A DNA stretch of 64,000 bases from SBAX01 sp964646605 (GCA_964646605.1 CAZYEX010000134.1:60888-124887), one strand, 5' to 3'; positions 43,992 through 52,959 are shown, numbered from the stretch's first letter. A program made the numbers and translations. The notes: generated by a model not told the origin, from the sequence alone.

Positions 43992-44804
43992 ATGAGCCAC
44001 GCTCGTCTTCATCCAGCCGCGCGCCTCCCGCGTCCGGGACTCACGGTCGTAGTGCTGGCGGGGTCGGCGTTGACGTTGGGGAGCGCCCTTGGCCGACCTT
44101 CGTCGGGCTTGGGTGCGGAACGCGGTCCGCATCCCCGCGGCCCGGGCGTCGCTAACCACCCCGTGTTCGTCAGGCCCTCCGCGGCGGTAAGCATCCCGAA
44201 GGACTGGCCGTTAGACCGTTTGGGGGCCATCACGTGCAAGACGTGCCATTTGAGTCTCGCCCCCGGCATGAATGGCAATGGGTTTGCCTCTTCCGGGAGC
44301 GTGGACGTTGAGGCCGGGTTGCGCGGAGCGGTCGAAGGCGCGTCGAATTCGCGGGGTTTTTGTGCAAATTGTCACTTGGCGGACGGTCCTCGGACGGCGG
44401 CGGGGATGCACTGGATGGCCGTCGGACGCGCGCACGTTACGCGAGATTCCGACGACGTCTCCGCGGGCGACGGTTTTCTCGACGCCGAGTCCCGGCAATG
44501 TCTCGGTTGTCACGACGGGGTCGGGGCCATGGAGACGGCGTACCAAACCGCACGTGAAAACATGAGGACCTTCGTCGGCGACCAGGGCCGAAACCATCCC
44601 ATCGGCCGCGCGTACGTCCGCGGCGCCAACCGTGCCAAGGGCATTTCACTGGTGAGCCCCTCCATGCTGCCGGACACCGTTCGGTTGCCGGGCGGGAACC
44701 TCGGCTGCGTCTCATGCCACAATCTCTACTCGACTGAGCCCAAGCGGCTCAGCGTTCCGATCGAAGGGTCGGCCTTGTGCATGACCTGCCACGACATGAA
44801 CTAA
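43992..44804 (+). CDS. Periplasmic pentahaem cytochrome c
   Basis: A 270-residue exported protein. The N-terminal hydrophobic stretch LTVVVLAGSALTLGSALG is a signal peptide. There are five CxxCH motifs: CKTCH, CANCH, CLGCH, CVSCH and CMTCH, the last six residues from the C-terminus (CMTCHDMN). The N-terminal haem block and the terminal GCVSCHNLYS...LCMTCHDMN resemble doubled-CXXCH-type cytochromes, whose first ligand pair lies far apart. GMNGNGFASSG and ESRQCLGCHDGVGA are unassigned. It is probably a soluble electron carrier. A sigma-54-type promoter lies upstream, and a hairpin follows the stop. Confidence 0.87.
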   Translation: MSHARLHPAARLPRPGLTVVVLAGSALTLGSALGRPSSGLGAERGPHPRGPGVANHPVFVRPSAAVSIPKDWPLDRLGAITCKTCHLSLAPGMNGNGFASSGSVDVEAGLRGAVEGASNSRGFCANCHLADGPRTAAGMHWMAVGRAHVTRDSDDVSAGDGFLDAESRQCLGCHDGVGAMETAYQTARENMRTFVGDQGRNHPIGRAYVRGANRAKGISLVSPSMLPDTVRLPGGNLGCVSCHNLYSTEPKRLSVPIEGSALCMTCHDMN

Positions 44805-44817
44805 ACTGTAGCTGACG

Positions 44818-44834
44818 GCGGTTCTTGGAACCGC
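44818..44834. terminator. Hairpin between convergent genes
   Basis: GCGGTTC-TTG-GAACCGC is a perfect 7-bp stem 14 nt after the pentahaem stop and about 90 nt from the end of the small lipoprotein gene on the other strand. No long T-run follows on either strand, so any termination would be weak or bidirectional. Confidence 0.4.
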
Positions 44835-44923
44835 GCCATTCCCCTCTCATTATTGAGAAAAATCGCGCAATCCGGCCCGAAGCGAACGGGTCGAAACCGC
44901 AACGCCGACACGCCTGCAGCGGT

Positions 44924-45127
44924 CTAGGGACCGTCGCTGCCGACTTGATCGAAGAGGAGGTCAAAGCCGGAGTTGAGGATTCCTCGCGCGACCCTGTCGG
45001 CGGCATCCACAAGGGGGCTCCGGGATCCTCGGCAACCGCCCATAAGAGCTGGGATAAGTAAGCAAATCCCGCATAGAGCAAGCGTTTTGATCCCCCCGCG
45101 GCGCGGGCGACTTGGGCATCGTCTCAT
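44924..45127 (-). CDS. Tiny lipoprotein
   Basis: 67 residues: a basic start (MRRCPSRPRRGGIK), a hydrophobic core and the lipobox LMGGC near residue 32, then only about 35 mature residues (RGSRSPLVDAADRVARGILNSGFDLLFDQVGSDGP), which are amphipathic. Its plan matches the other small lipoprotein at 52960-53121 and the 60-70 residue lipoproteins often seen in planctomycete genomes. The function is unknown. It is divergent from the histidine-kinase operon. Confidence 0.55.
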   Translation of the reverse strand: MRRCPSRPRRGGIKTLALCGICLLIPALMGGCRGSRSPLVDAADRVARGILNSGFDLLFDQVGSDGP

Positions 45128-45165
45128 GGTTACAAGCTCCAAAATCCGACCGACCCCCGAAACGT

Positions 45166-45181
45166 AGGCACGTGGGTTGCC
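45166..45181 (+). promoter_or_regulatory. Sigma-54-type promoter for the kinase/regulator operon
   Basis: AGGCACG-tggg-TTGCC has GGCACG and TTGC intact with exact spacing (10 of 12 consensus bases), 96 bp upstream of the kinase start. A perfect inverted repeat, GCACGTGG-GTTG-CCACGTGC (45168-45187), lies on top of it and could be an operator. The operon encodes a sigma-54 activator, so autoregulation is likely. Confidence 0.6.
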
Positions 45182-45276
45182 ACGTGCTGTGGGGTGTGTG
45201 ATTCCTGCGAACCTGCCGTCCGGCGACGCGCCGGGGCAAGATCAGCGTCCACGCGGGGCATTGTACAAGGCTGGCG

Positions 45277-46734
45277 ATGGTAGCGGAACCGATTCATCCT
45301 GGAAAACGATCGAAAGGCCCGTCCGAAAAGTCGGGGGACGGCACATGCCCGTATATGGGCGCGTCGGGACCCGTTTCGGCGGCGCAAATGAAGCCACCCT
45401 TGGCGTCCGTTCGGACGTGGCGACGGGCCTGGTACGGGTGGTACGTGCTCGGACCGGTTTTGCTTCTCTGTTCGTGTGCGGCGCTCTTGGTCGGTTCGGA
45501 TGTTCTGGAGCGGCGCTGGTTCCCGAACCTCCCGACCGGATGGCACCACGCATTGCTGACCTTGCGGGCCGCAATCGTGACCGGAATCGGTTCCGGGATC
45601 ATCTATCTGGTCATGCTTCGCCATCAACGACGATTGACCCACGCCGCGGAGCGTCTGACTGCTCTCTTGGAGGCCTATGGTTCGTCGTCTTCGACACGCC
45701 TGTTGTTCGAGAACCCGCATCTGGTCCACTGTCGTGAGGTGTTGGGATGTGGGAAGAGCGACTGCCCCATGTACGACGCGCCCGGGGAAAGGTGTTGGCA
45801 GGTGATGGCCCTGGGCGACGGGTCGGGTGACGGGGGCGGGCCGCAGGTCCGAATCCAACACTGCCTGGGTTGCAGAGTTTATCAGCAGTCGTGCCCGGAC
45901 GGGCTCACCAAACTCGGCGAGAGCTTCAACAACCTGATGTTCCTTCTGGATCACGAAGCGGACCAGGTTCGCAGCATGCGGGCGCAGATGGTGGAGAAGG
46001 AAAAGATGGTGGCGATCGGTCAGATGGCCGCCGGGATCGCCCACGAGATCGGCAATCCGCTGTCGAGCATTTCGTCGATCGTGCAGATGGTCAAGCGCAA
46101 ACGCGGCGGCGATTCCGACTTGAGCCAGCTCGAATTGATCCAGACTCATATTCAACGGATTTCCTCGACGGTCCGGCAGCTGGCCACACTTTCGCGGCCG
46201 GTCTGCGACCGTTGGGAGTTTGTGGACCTGGGAGTGACGTTGGAGGACGCCGTGCGCCTGGTGTCGTTCGACGGGCGTGCTCGTCCGGTGGAGATCAAGT
46301 TCGCGCGTCCGGGGACCCTTCCCAAGACGTTCGCCCTTCGCGGACTGGTGCAACAGGTGTTCATCAATCTGCTGCTCAACGCCCTGGACGCCATGCCCGA
46401 GGGCGGCACGCTGACGGTCGGCGCAGCCGCCCACGTGCGGCACATCGTATTCAGGTTTGAGGACACCGGACACGGGATTCCGCCGGGAACGGGGCGGCGG
46501 GTCTTTGAACCGTTTTTCAGCACCAAAGAGCCCGGAAAAGGGACGGGGCTGGGATTGACGGTCAGTTTCGGAATTGTGCAAAAGCACGGGGGGCGGATCG
46601 AGTTCGCACCCCGAGGCGGCGGCCCGCCGCGCGGGGACTGCCAGGGGACGGTTTTCACCGTGACCCTCCCGATTCTCAATGAAGCACCGGAGGAAGGCCA
46701 TGCCCGGATCCACGATCTTGTTGGCGGACGATGA
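45277..46734 (+). CDS. Membrane sensor histidine kinase with seven-Cys sensor segment
   Basis: 485 residues: two membrane helices (about 57-74 and 94-113), then a cytoplasmic Cys cluster (C152, C158, C163, C173, C196, C199, C206) arranged as C-x5-C-x4-CPxY...CW...CxxC-x-VY-x3-CPD. Next come the dimerisation/phosphoacceptor helix with H256 in AAGIAHEIGNPL and the ATPase domain (NLLLNALDAMPEGG N box; EDTGHGIP; FEPFFSTKEPGKGTGLGL). The Cys layout recalls the 'two-CW' modules attached to other bacterial sensors and suggests Fe-S, haem or thiol redox sensing (inference). Starts at 45355 or 45388 are possible and would keep all domains. The gene overlaps its regulator by 35 bp. Confidence 0.9.
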   Translation: MVAEPIHPGKRSKGPSEKSGDGTCPYMGASGPVSAAQMKPPLASVRTWRRAWYGWYVLGPVLLLCSCAALLVGSDVLERRWFPNLPTGWHHALLTLRAAIVTGIGSGIIYLVMLRHQRRLTHAAERLTALLEAYGSSSSTRLLFENPHLVHCREVLGCGKSDCPMYDAPGERCWQVMALGDGSGDGGGPQVRIQHCLGCRVYQQSCPDGLTKLGESFNNLMFLLDHEADQVRSMRAQMVEKEKMVAIGQMAAGIAHEIGNPLSSISSIVQMVKRKRGGDSDLSQLELIQTHIQRISSTVRQLATLSRPVCDRWEFVDLGVTLEDAVRLVSFDGRARPVEIKFARPGTLPKTFALRGLVQQVFINLLLNALDAMPEGGTLTVGAAAHVRHIVFRFEDTGHGIPPGTGRRVFEPFFSTKEPGKGTGLGLTVSFGIVQKHGGRIEFAPRGGGPPRGDCQGTVFTVTLPILNEAPEEGHARIHDLVGGR

Positions 46735-48082
46735 AGAGACTCTGCGCCGGAACCTCAAGGAGGTATTGGAGGAGGAAGGCTTCGAGGTGATCGCCTGCCG
46801 TGATGGGACACAGGCGTTGAAAGCCCTGAAGGCCAACGAAATTGATGCCTTGGTGACCGACCTGCGCATGCCGGGCGTGACGGGGATGGAACTGATCGAC
46901 CAGGCGGTAAAGCTGGCCCCGGATGCGGTGATCATCGTCATCACCGCGTTTGGAGAGGTGGAGACGGCGGTGGAGGCGATGAAGAAAGGGGTCCGCGATT
47001 TCATCTGCAAACCGGTGATCTTCGACGAACTGATCTTCAAGCTCAAACGACTGCTGGCGCAGGATGATCTGCTGCGGCAGAATCGGTATCTTCGGGAGAC
47101 GATCCGCCAGACGCAGGAGGCCTCGGAGATCGTGGGGCGTTCGCCGTCGATGGCAGCCATTGGGGAAACGGTCGGACGCATCGCCCACACGATGTCCAAC
47201 GTTTTGATTTGCGGCGACAGCGGCACGGGCAAGGAGGTCATCGCCCGAGCCATCCACTACACAGGGGTCACGCGGGACAAGCCGTTCATCGCCGTGAATT
47301 GCGGGGGGCTGGCGGATACCTTGGTGGAAAGCGAGCTGTTCGGTTATCGCCGCGGGGCGTTCACCGGGGCGGACACTCACCGTTCGGGATACTTCGAGGC
47401 GGCGAACGAAGGAACCTTGTTTCTCGACGAGATCGGCAACCTACCGTTCGCCAGCCAGGCGGTTTTGCTGCGGGCCATCGAGCAACGAGCCATCACTCGG
47501 GTGGGTGAGAGTCGTCCGCGGCCCGTCCACATTCGCGTCATCGCGGCCACGAACCGGGACTTGAAGCGGGCCACACAAGCCGGCGAATTCCGCGAAGATT
47601 TGTACTACCGTCTCAACGTGATCGAGATCCGCGTACCGCCGCTCCGTGAGCGTCCAGAGGACATCCCGCTGCTCGCCCAACATTTTCTGGACAAATACAA
47701 CGCCGAGTTGAAGACGAAGTGCCCGGGGTTCAGCTCGGAAGCTTTGCGGGCCCTGACGAAGAGCAACTGGCGGGGCAACGTTCGCGAACTGGCCAATGTC
47801 ATTGAGCGGGCCTTGATCTTCGCCGATGGGCGACGGATCGAGGAATCTCATTTGCTCCTCACCGCGGACGAGGACGCGGTGGCGTCGTCGGGCTGCCTGG
47901 ATCTGCGGACTGCGACGCGGGACTTCGAACGGCATCATATCGCCAAGGTCGTAACGAACTTCGGCAACAAGGCCGAGGCCGCCCGCGCTCTGGGGATCGG
48001 CGTGTCCAGCTTGTATCGCAAGCTGGAGGAACTGGACATTTTGAAGGAGGCCACGTCCGATGCGGCAGCGACGAGTAGTTGA
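46700..48082 (+). CDS. NtrC-family sigma-54-dependent response regulator
   Basis: 460 residues with three domains. The receiver is residues 1-120, with phospho-acceptor D54 in VTDLRMPG and K104 in FICKPV. The AAA+ sigma-54 activation domain (about 142-370) has Walker A GDSGTGKE, the sigma-54 contact loop GAFTGA (219-224), LFLDEIGNLP and NWRGNVREL. The C-terminal Fis-type helix-turn-helix is NFGNKAEAARALGIGVSSLYRKLEEL. The start at 46700 has GGAGGAAGG upstream. Paired with the overlapping kinase gene, it is the obvious activator for the sigma-54-type promoters found nearby. Confidence 0.95.
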   Translation: MPGSTILLADDEETLRRNLKEVLEEEGFEVIACRDGTQALKALKANEIDALVTDLRMPGVTGMELIDQAVKLAPDAVIIVITAFGEVETAVEAMKKGVRDFICKPVIFDELIFKLKRLLAQDDLLRQNRYLRETIRQTQEASEIVGRSPSMAAIGETVGRIAHTMSNVLICGDSGTGKEVIARAIHYTGVTRDKPFIAVNCGGLADTLVESELFGYRRGAFTGADTHRSGYFEAANEGTLFLDEIGNLPFASQAVLLRAIEQRAITRVGESRPRPVHIRVIAATNRDLKRATQAGEFREDLYYRLNVIEIRVPPLRERPEDIPLLAQHFLDKYNAELKTKCPGFSSEALRALTKSNWRGNVRELANVIERALIFADGRRIEESHLLLTADEDAVASSGCLDLRTATRDFERHHIAKVVTNFGNKAEAARALGIGVSSLYRKLEELDILKEATSDAAATSS

Positions 48083-49277
48083 AACCATGCCGGCCGGCGA
48101 TCCGCGGCGGCGCGGATGGCTCCTGATTCTGGCGCTGGCGGCTTTGACGTGGATGAGCCGTCTTTCCCAAGCACAATCCACCGGTCATCACGTTCACCCG
48201 CCGATGTCCGACCAAGGTCTGGTGGTTCGGGTGCAACTTTCGGGGGACCACGACACCGGAAGCGTGGAAATTCCTTTGGAGCTTCCTTCCACGTTGGCGG
48301 CGTGCGACGTGGACAAGTCGGTGACACTGCCCGGCGGGTCGGGCTCCTTGCGCGTGTTGCGATACCTTCCCCAGGCTTTTCTGCATCAAGAGGCGGAAGT
48401 CGTGGAAAACGGGCGGCCGGCGCTGGAATTGTCCGTCGAGGGTCCCACGCAATCCTATCGGCGGTGGTTGACGGCGGACGACCCGGATCGCAATCGGCTG
48501 ATCAGCTTCATCGGTACTTGGCGGTTCATGTCCGTCCCCGATGGCGCGCAGCGTGACCAGCTTTTCCAACAGTTCGAGACGGAATTCACCCGCGACCCGC
48601 GCCTGGTGGTGAGCCGAGTTGACGGAACGTCGCCGCGTTCTCTGCCGCTGAGTCTCGGTTCCACACAGCGCGTTGAGGACTGCGACGCAGCCGTCCGCGT
48701 GATTCGATTCTATCCCGACTACGCCATGGACCGCGAGAAGAACGAAGCGGTGAATCGGTCCGAGGTGCGGCGGAATCCGGCGGCGCTGGTGGAGGTTTCG
48801 TGGAAAGAGCGAACCGAGCAGCGGTGGTTGTTCGCTAAGTTCCCGGCATTTCGAGAAAAAGACGCCGATCCGCTGCCGATCCGCATGACGTTGGATTGCC
48901 CTTCGGCGACGTCCGGGGAAACGCCGGACTTCGCCCTCGTGGCGGTCGCGGGCGGGGCGTTGGAGGTGTGGACCCGCCGCGCCGGGCAGACGGAAAGCGC
49001 GGTGGCCTCGACACGGGAACAACGGCCGATTGCGGGCACGCAGTATCAGTTCCAAGTCGTGCGTTTTGTTCCGTCGGCGAAGTTGACGGAAGAGTATCGG
49101 CCTGCGGAGGGCGGGAAGGGCACGGCGGCGGTGAAAGTGCAGGCGGCGGATGCGACGGGGTCGCCGTCCGACGTTTGGGTCGCCCTGGGGGAATCAAGGT
49201 CCATCCCCTCTGCCGCGGGTCCGCTGACGGTCAGTTTCGCCACGCGAGAGGCGCACAAAAGCGGAGGACATCCATGA
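48060..49277 (+). CDS. Secreted protein with three ResB-like repeats
   Basis: 405 residues with a signal peptide (RRRGWLLILALAALTWMSRLSQAQ). The mature part contains three divergent copies of one beta module: '...GSGSLRVLRYLPQAFL.....RPALELSVE', '...CDAAVRVIRFYPDYAMDREK...RNPAALVEVSWKERTEQRWLFAKFPAF' and '...QYQFQVVRFVPSAKLTEEYR.....AAVKVQAAD'. These resemble the extracytoplasmic 'GxxxxVxRFxPD...xNPAxxVxV...W(I/L)FakFP' module of ResB/CcsB-type cytochrome c biogenesis proteins, without their membrane helices. No haem motif is present. The start at 48060 has AAGGAGG upstream and overlaps the regulator stop; the 3' end overlaps the next cytochrome gene (ATGA). Possibly an accessory to cytochrome maturation or assembly. 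Confidence 0.7.
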   Translation: MRQRRVVETMPAGDPRRRGWLLILALAALTWMSRLSQAQSTGHHVHPPMSDQGLVVRVQLSGDHDTGSVEIPLELPSTLAACDVDKSVTLPGGSGSLRVLRYLPQAFLHQEAEVVENGRPALELSVEGPTQSYRRWLTADDPDRNRLISFIGTWRFMSVPDGAQRDQLFQQFETEFTRDPRLVVSRVDGTSPRSLPLSLGSTQRVEDCDAAVRVIRFYPDYAMDREKNEAVNRSEVRRNPAALVEVSWKERTEQRWLFAKFPAFREKDADPLPIRMTLDCPSATSGETPDFALVAVAGGALEVWTRRAGQTESAVASTREQRPIAGTQYQFQVVRFVPSAKLTEEYRPAEGGKGTAAVKVQAADATGSPSDVWVALGESRSIPSAAGPLTVSFATREAHKSGGHP

Positions 49278-50485
49278 GGGTCCGCGCGGGGACAGGGCTC
49301 GCGGGCTTCGGCATTTTGTGGGGCATCGCGTCAACCGCTGCGCAAAGCCCAGGGAAGTACGCCGGGAATTGCACGGACGCCGGGTGCCACGGGGACTACA
49401 CCAAGCAAAAAGTCGTCCACTCGCCGGTGGAGCAGGGCGCGTGTGATTCCTGTCATGAGGCCCAGGCGGGCGGGGAACACAAGTTCCGTTTGAGCCGTGA
49501 GGGGGGGGCCGTCTGCACGGAGTGCCACGGAGAGGTCACCCAAGACCTGGCGTTCGTCCACGGTCCGGTCGCCGTGGGGGCGTGTACGGCCTGCCATGAT
49601 CCCCACGCATCCCCGCACGCGCATCTGCTGGTCGCCGAAGAACGGGCCGTATGCACCGAGTGCCACTCCGAAATCCAGGAACGCGCCGCCAAGCCGAACC
49701 ACGTACACGCACCGGTCGCCGACGGCTGCCTGGGGTGTCATATGCCGCACGGGGCGAAGAACAAACGCATGCTCACTCTCGAACCTCCGGGGTTGTGTCT
49801 GGACTGTCACGACGACATCGCAAGCAAGGTGACGGACGCCCCCGTCAAGCATGAAGCGATGCACTCCGAGAAGTCCTGTCTGGGGTGCCATGACGCCCAT
49901 GCATCGCGAGAGGGTTCGTTGTTGATCGCCCCCGGGGGAGAATTGTGTCTGTCCTGCCATGGAAAAACGATCACGTCCAAGAGCGGAGCGGTCCGCGATT
50001 TTGGAACTTTTCTTTCGGGAAATCCGCACAAGCATAGTCCGGTGGCGGACGGGAAGTGCGAGGCCTGCCACGAACCGCACGGAGGCAGTCGCGCGAACCT
50101 GCTCGCCCGGGAGTTCCCAACGAAGTTCTATTCGGCGTTCGATGCCCAGCGCTACGCCCTCTGCCTGGAGTGCCACGAGGCGGAGGCTTTTACGGAAAAG
50201 GAGACCGGCGAGGCGACCGCGTTTCGCGACGGGGTCCGCAACCTGCACTACCTGCACGTGAACCAAGCGATCAAGGGCCGGACTTGCCAGGTGTGTCACA
50301 ATCCGCACGCGAGCAAGAACTCCAAGCAGATCGTGGAGAGTGTGGCGTTCGGATCCTGGAGGATCCCCATCAACTTCAAGGAAACGGCGACGGGCGGGTC
50401 CTGCGCGCCGGGTTGCCACCGGCTGGCGCAGTACAACCGAGATCGCTCTGCGGACGGCGCTCCTTCGCAGCCCGCCACGCCGTAG
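49274..50485 (+). CDS. Multihaem cytochrome c with doubled-CXXCH domains
   Basis: 403 residues with a signal peptide (LAGFGILWGIASTAAQ). I count eleven CxxCH motifs (CDSCH, CTECH, CTACH, CTECH, CLGCH, CLDCH, CLGCH, CLSCH, CEACH, CLECH, CQVCH), an N-terminal CX4CH (CTDAGCH) and a C-terminal CX3CH (CAPGCH), so up to 13 haems. Repeated '(V/A)C.ECH.......HxPV..G.C..CH.PH' units are the doubled-CXXCH module typical of metal-reduction and outer-membrane conduit cytochromes. It is the last gene of the kinase/regulator operon, overlapping its neighbour by ATGA. It is convergent with the HEAT-repeat gene, with 7 bp between. Confidence 0.92.
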   Translation: MRVRAGTGLAGFGILWGIASTAAQSPGKYAGNCTDAGCHGDYTKQKVVHSPVEQGACDSCHEAQAGGEHKFRLSREGGAVCTECHGEVTQDLAFVHGPVAVGACTACHDPHASPHAHLLVAEERAVCTECHSEIQERAAKPNHVHAPVADGCLGCHMPHGAKNKRMLTLEPPGLCLDCHDDIASKVTDAPVKHEAMHSEKSCLGCHDAHASREGSLLIAPGGELCLSCHGKTITSKSGAVRDFGTFLSGNPHKHSPVADGKCEACHEPHGGSRANLLAREFPTKFYSAFDAQRYALCLECHEAEAFTEKETGEATAFRDGVRNLHYLHVNQAIKGRTCQVCHNPHASKNSKQIVESVAFGSWRIPINFKETATGGSCAPGCHRLAQYNRDRSADGAPSQPATP

Positions 50486-50492
50486 CCCGCGC

Positions 50493-52772
50493 CTATCCCC
50501 CGTAAAACGCCCGGATGATTTCGCTGGCCTTGTTGAGGTTGATGGCCCCGAGGGTTTGGCTGGCGGCGGTTCGGATGTCCAGGTCGGCGTCGTCCTTGGC
50601 GATCTTGGTGAGAGTGGTGATCTGGGCGTCTTCCAATTGGTTTCCGTTGGTCTTGGCCGACTCCGCGAGGGACCCGAACGTGGCCATACGCAGCGTTTTG
50701 GTGTTCTTCTCGTCCAAGGCCAAATGGGCGACGGCCCGCTGGGCGGCGGGCGACGGCGAAAGCGCCAGCACGGAGGCCGCGGCGACTTGCAGTTTCTCCT
50801 CCGGGGCGGACAGCGCCGCGATCAAGGCCGGCGTCGCCGCATTCCCGTCGTAGACGGTTCGCCCGTCGACGGCGATTCGGCGGAGGGTTTCGGCGGCTTG
50901 CAAGGCGAGGTCGAGGGCCATTTCCGGTTGCAGGGGCGTTTGTCCGGCTCTTCCGCGACCGCGTTCCAGGGCCGCTTCCAGGGCCGCATCGGCGGCCGAA
51001 GCGTCCACCGTCTCCACCAGTTCGTCCCGACCGGCGATTTCGTCGGCGACGACCGATTGCGTCGGTTTGCGAAGGATGACGATGGACGTCTTGGAGAACG
51101 CAAACTCGGAACGCAACTGGTTCACGGCCTCGCTCACGCCCGGCTCGGCGATGTCGGTGGAGAGGAACACCGCCGACACTCCCTGGAACTCTAGGCGGGC
51201 CCGTTCCATGGCCCGGAAGAAACTGGTTTCGGCGATCACGTCGCGGTCGTTGGCCCGCAGCACGGCCATGACGCGGTTGGCGTTTTGGGGATTGGCGTCG
51301 ACGACCACGGCCTGTTGGCGCCCGCTCTGCGCCAGGGTCTGGGCGAGCATGGGGACGACGAACTGGGCGTCGGCGAATTGTGTTTTGGGAACGGCGGCGC
51401 CCAAGGCCAGGGCGGCCTTGATGCGCACCACGGAGTCCGGAAAACGCAAACATTGGGCCAGCGGTTGCTTTTCATCTTCGGGACCGACGAGCGAAGCCTC
51501 CCCGGCGGTGACCCGCAGGGCGGCGATCGCCCCCAACGCCACGGCCGAGTCTCTGTCTTGGACGGCGCGGCTGAGCACCTTGTGCACCAACTTCGGTCCG
51601 GCGGCCTGGGTAAAATAGAGGGCCCGTGGAAAGACCGTGGGACGGGTGCGGTCAGCGAGGCCGGCTTCGGTCAGGTCGCGGCTTTCGACGTTGAGCCCCA
51701 GACGGTGCTCGCGCCGGATATTGGCCGCGAGCCAGAGGGAAATCGCGTCGGCGTATCCGTGCCGCAAGAGGATGGCTTCCTCGCAGCAACGCATGGCCAT
51801 GACCGGCCCGAAGATGCGACGCGGCACGACCACCGGTTTCAAAGCCGCGGCGGCGCTGTCCCAATACCAGACGTTGGACTCGTCCAAACGCGGGTCGGCC
51901 CGTACGGATTCGTCCTCGTTGTAGAACCTCTCAGCCAATTCATAGAAACTAACGTCGCCGGGTTCGGGGAAGCTGCGACCCGAGCGTGCCTCAATCCGCG
52001 CGATCGCCGCAGTGGCCGCGGCCTTGGTTTCGGGAAATGCGTTGCCGCCTGCGACTACTTTGCGGAGGTAGGGGATCGCCTGTGGGTACCCGATGTCGCC
52101 GAGGGCCTTGATGAGGTCTTGGCGGATGTCGTTGCTTTCCACACCCAAGGCGGCGACGAGAGGGTTGACCGCCTCCTTGCCGATCTTCGGCAGGGCGGAG
52201 AGAACTCGCGTTCGCATCGCGGCTTGGTTGGGATTCAAAAGCGTTTTCACCAAGAGCGGCACCGCGTATTCGCCGGCGGCCGCGAGGTGGGCGATGGCCA
52301 TGGCTTCCTGCTGCGGGTTTCCGCCTAGTTGCAGGATGTTGGCCTGAATGCGCTCGACGTCCTGACGGCGGAGGAACTCGCCCTTCTCGATGAGTTCCAT
52401 GACCCGGGTGGCGCTGTCTACGAAGGACGGGTTTTTCGCGTTCTTGATGATGGTGTGCAACGTCTCAAGGCTCTTGCGATCGCGATTGGCCAATTCCATC
52501 ACCGTTACGGGGTCCAAGTCGGGATGGGCCAGCAGGGCCTTGGCGTAGGCGTCGGCGCGGATGAACTCACCCATGCGCGCGTAGTGAAGGAAGTCGGCGA
52601 AGAGCTGTTCGACCGTGGCGTCGGAGGCGGCGTCCGCGGGAGTCGAGCTCGCGGTTTTCGAGGTGGCGGTTTGGGCTGCAGTCGAAGGCAGGACCACGGC
52701 CACAGCGAAAAGCAACGCCAGGGCCCAGCCCGGCAGGCGGCGTTTACGCCGCTTCGAGAAAAGGACGCCCAT
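50493..52772 (-). CDS. Secreted HEAT-repeat protein with receiver-like insertion
   Basis: 759 residues. A signal peptide (LPGWALALLFAVAVVLPSTAAQ) precedes a helical solenoid of HEAT-like repeats (e.g. YAVPLLVKTLLNP..AAMRTRVLSALPKIG; AVNPLVAALGVESNDIRQDLIKALGDIG). About residues 485-600 differ: AVVVDANPQNANRVMAVLRA...VSAVFLSTDI...SKTSIVILRK alternates strands and helices like a response-regulator receiver, without a clear acidic pocket. More HEAT repeats follow (LVAAASVLALSPSPAAQ; IRTAASQTLGAIN). Probably a periplasmic scaffold. The start at 52772 was chosen because the signal peptide follows directly. Confidence 0.8.
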   Translation of the reverse strand: MGVLFSKRRKRRLPGWALALLFAVAVVLPSTAAQTATSKTASSTPADAASDATVEQLFADFLHYARMGEFIRADAYAKALLAHPDLDPVTVMELANRDRKSLETLHTIIKNAKNPSFVDSATRVMELIEKGEFLRRQDVERIQANILQLGGNPQQEAMAIAHLAAAGEYAVPLLVKTLLNPNQAAMRTRVLSALPKIGKEAVNPLVAALGVESNDIRQDLIKALGDIGYPQAIPYLRKVVAGGNAFPETKAAATAAIARIEARSGRSFPEPGDVSFYELAERFYNEDESVRADPRLDESNVWYWDSAAAALKPVVVPRRIFGPVMAMRCCEEAILLRHGYADAISLWLAANIRREHRLGLNVESRDLTEAGLADRTRPTVFPRALYFTQAAGPKLVHKVLSRAVQDRDSAVALGAIAALRVTAGEASLVGPEDEKQPLAQCLRFPDSVVRIKAALALGAAVPKTQFADAQFVVPMLAQTLAQSGRQQAVVVDANPQNANRVMAVLRANDRDVIAETSFFRAMERARLEFQGVSAVFLSTDIAEPGVSEAVNQLRSEFAFSKTSIVILRKPTQSVVADEIAGRDELVETVDASAADAALEAALERGRGRAGQTPLQPEMALDLALQAAETLRRIAVDGRTVYDGNAATPALIAALSAPEEKLQVAAASVLALSPSPAAQRAVAHLALDEKNTKTLRMATFGSLAESAKTNGNQLEDAQITTLTKIAKDDADLDIRTAASQTLGAINLNKASEIIRAFYGG

Positions 52773-52959
52773 GTCGGTCTCCGGTGTTGACACCCTCGGG
52801 GGAACCAGCCGCGCCGGGGAGGGCCAACCAGGCAGGCAATACCCGCCTCCCACGGTCCGGCGGCAGACCGGGCAGTATAGGGGACCGCGCCGGGGCGTCA
52901 ACCCGCAGCGGAACCGTTCCGCCGACCCCTTGGCAGGCCTGTTTCAGAAGGCATAGCGG

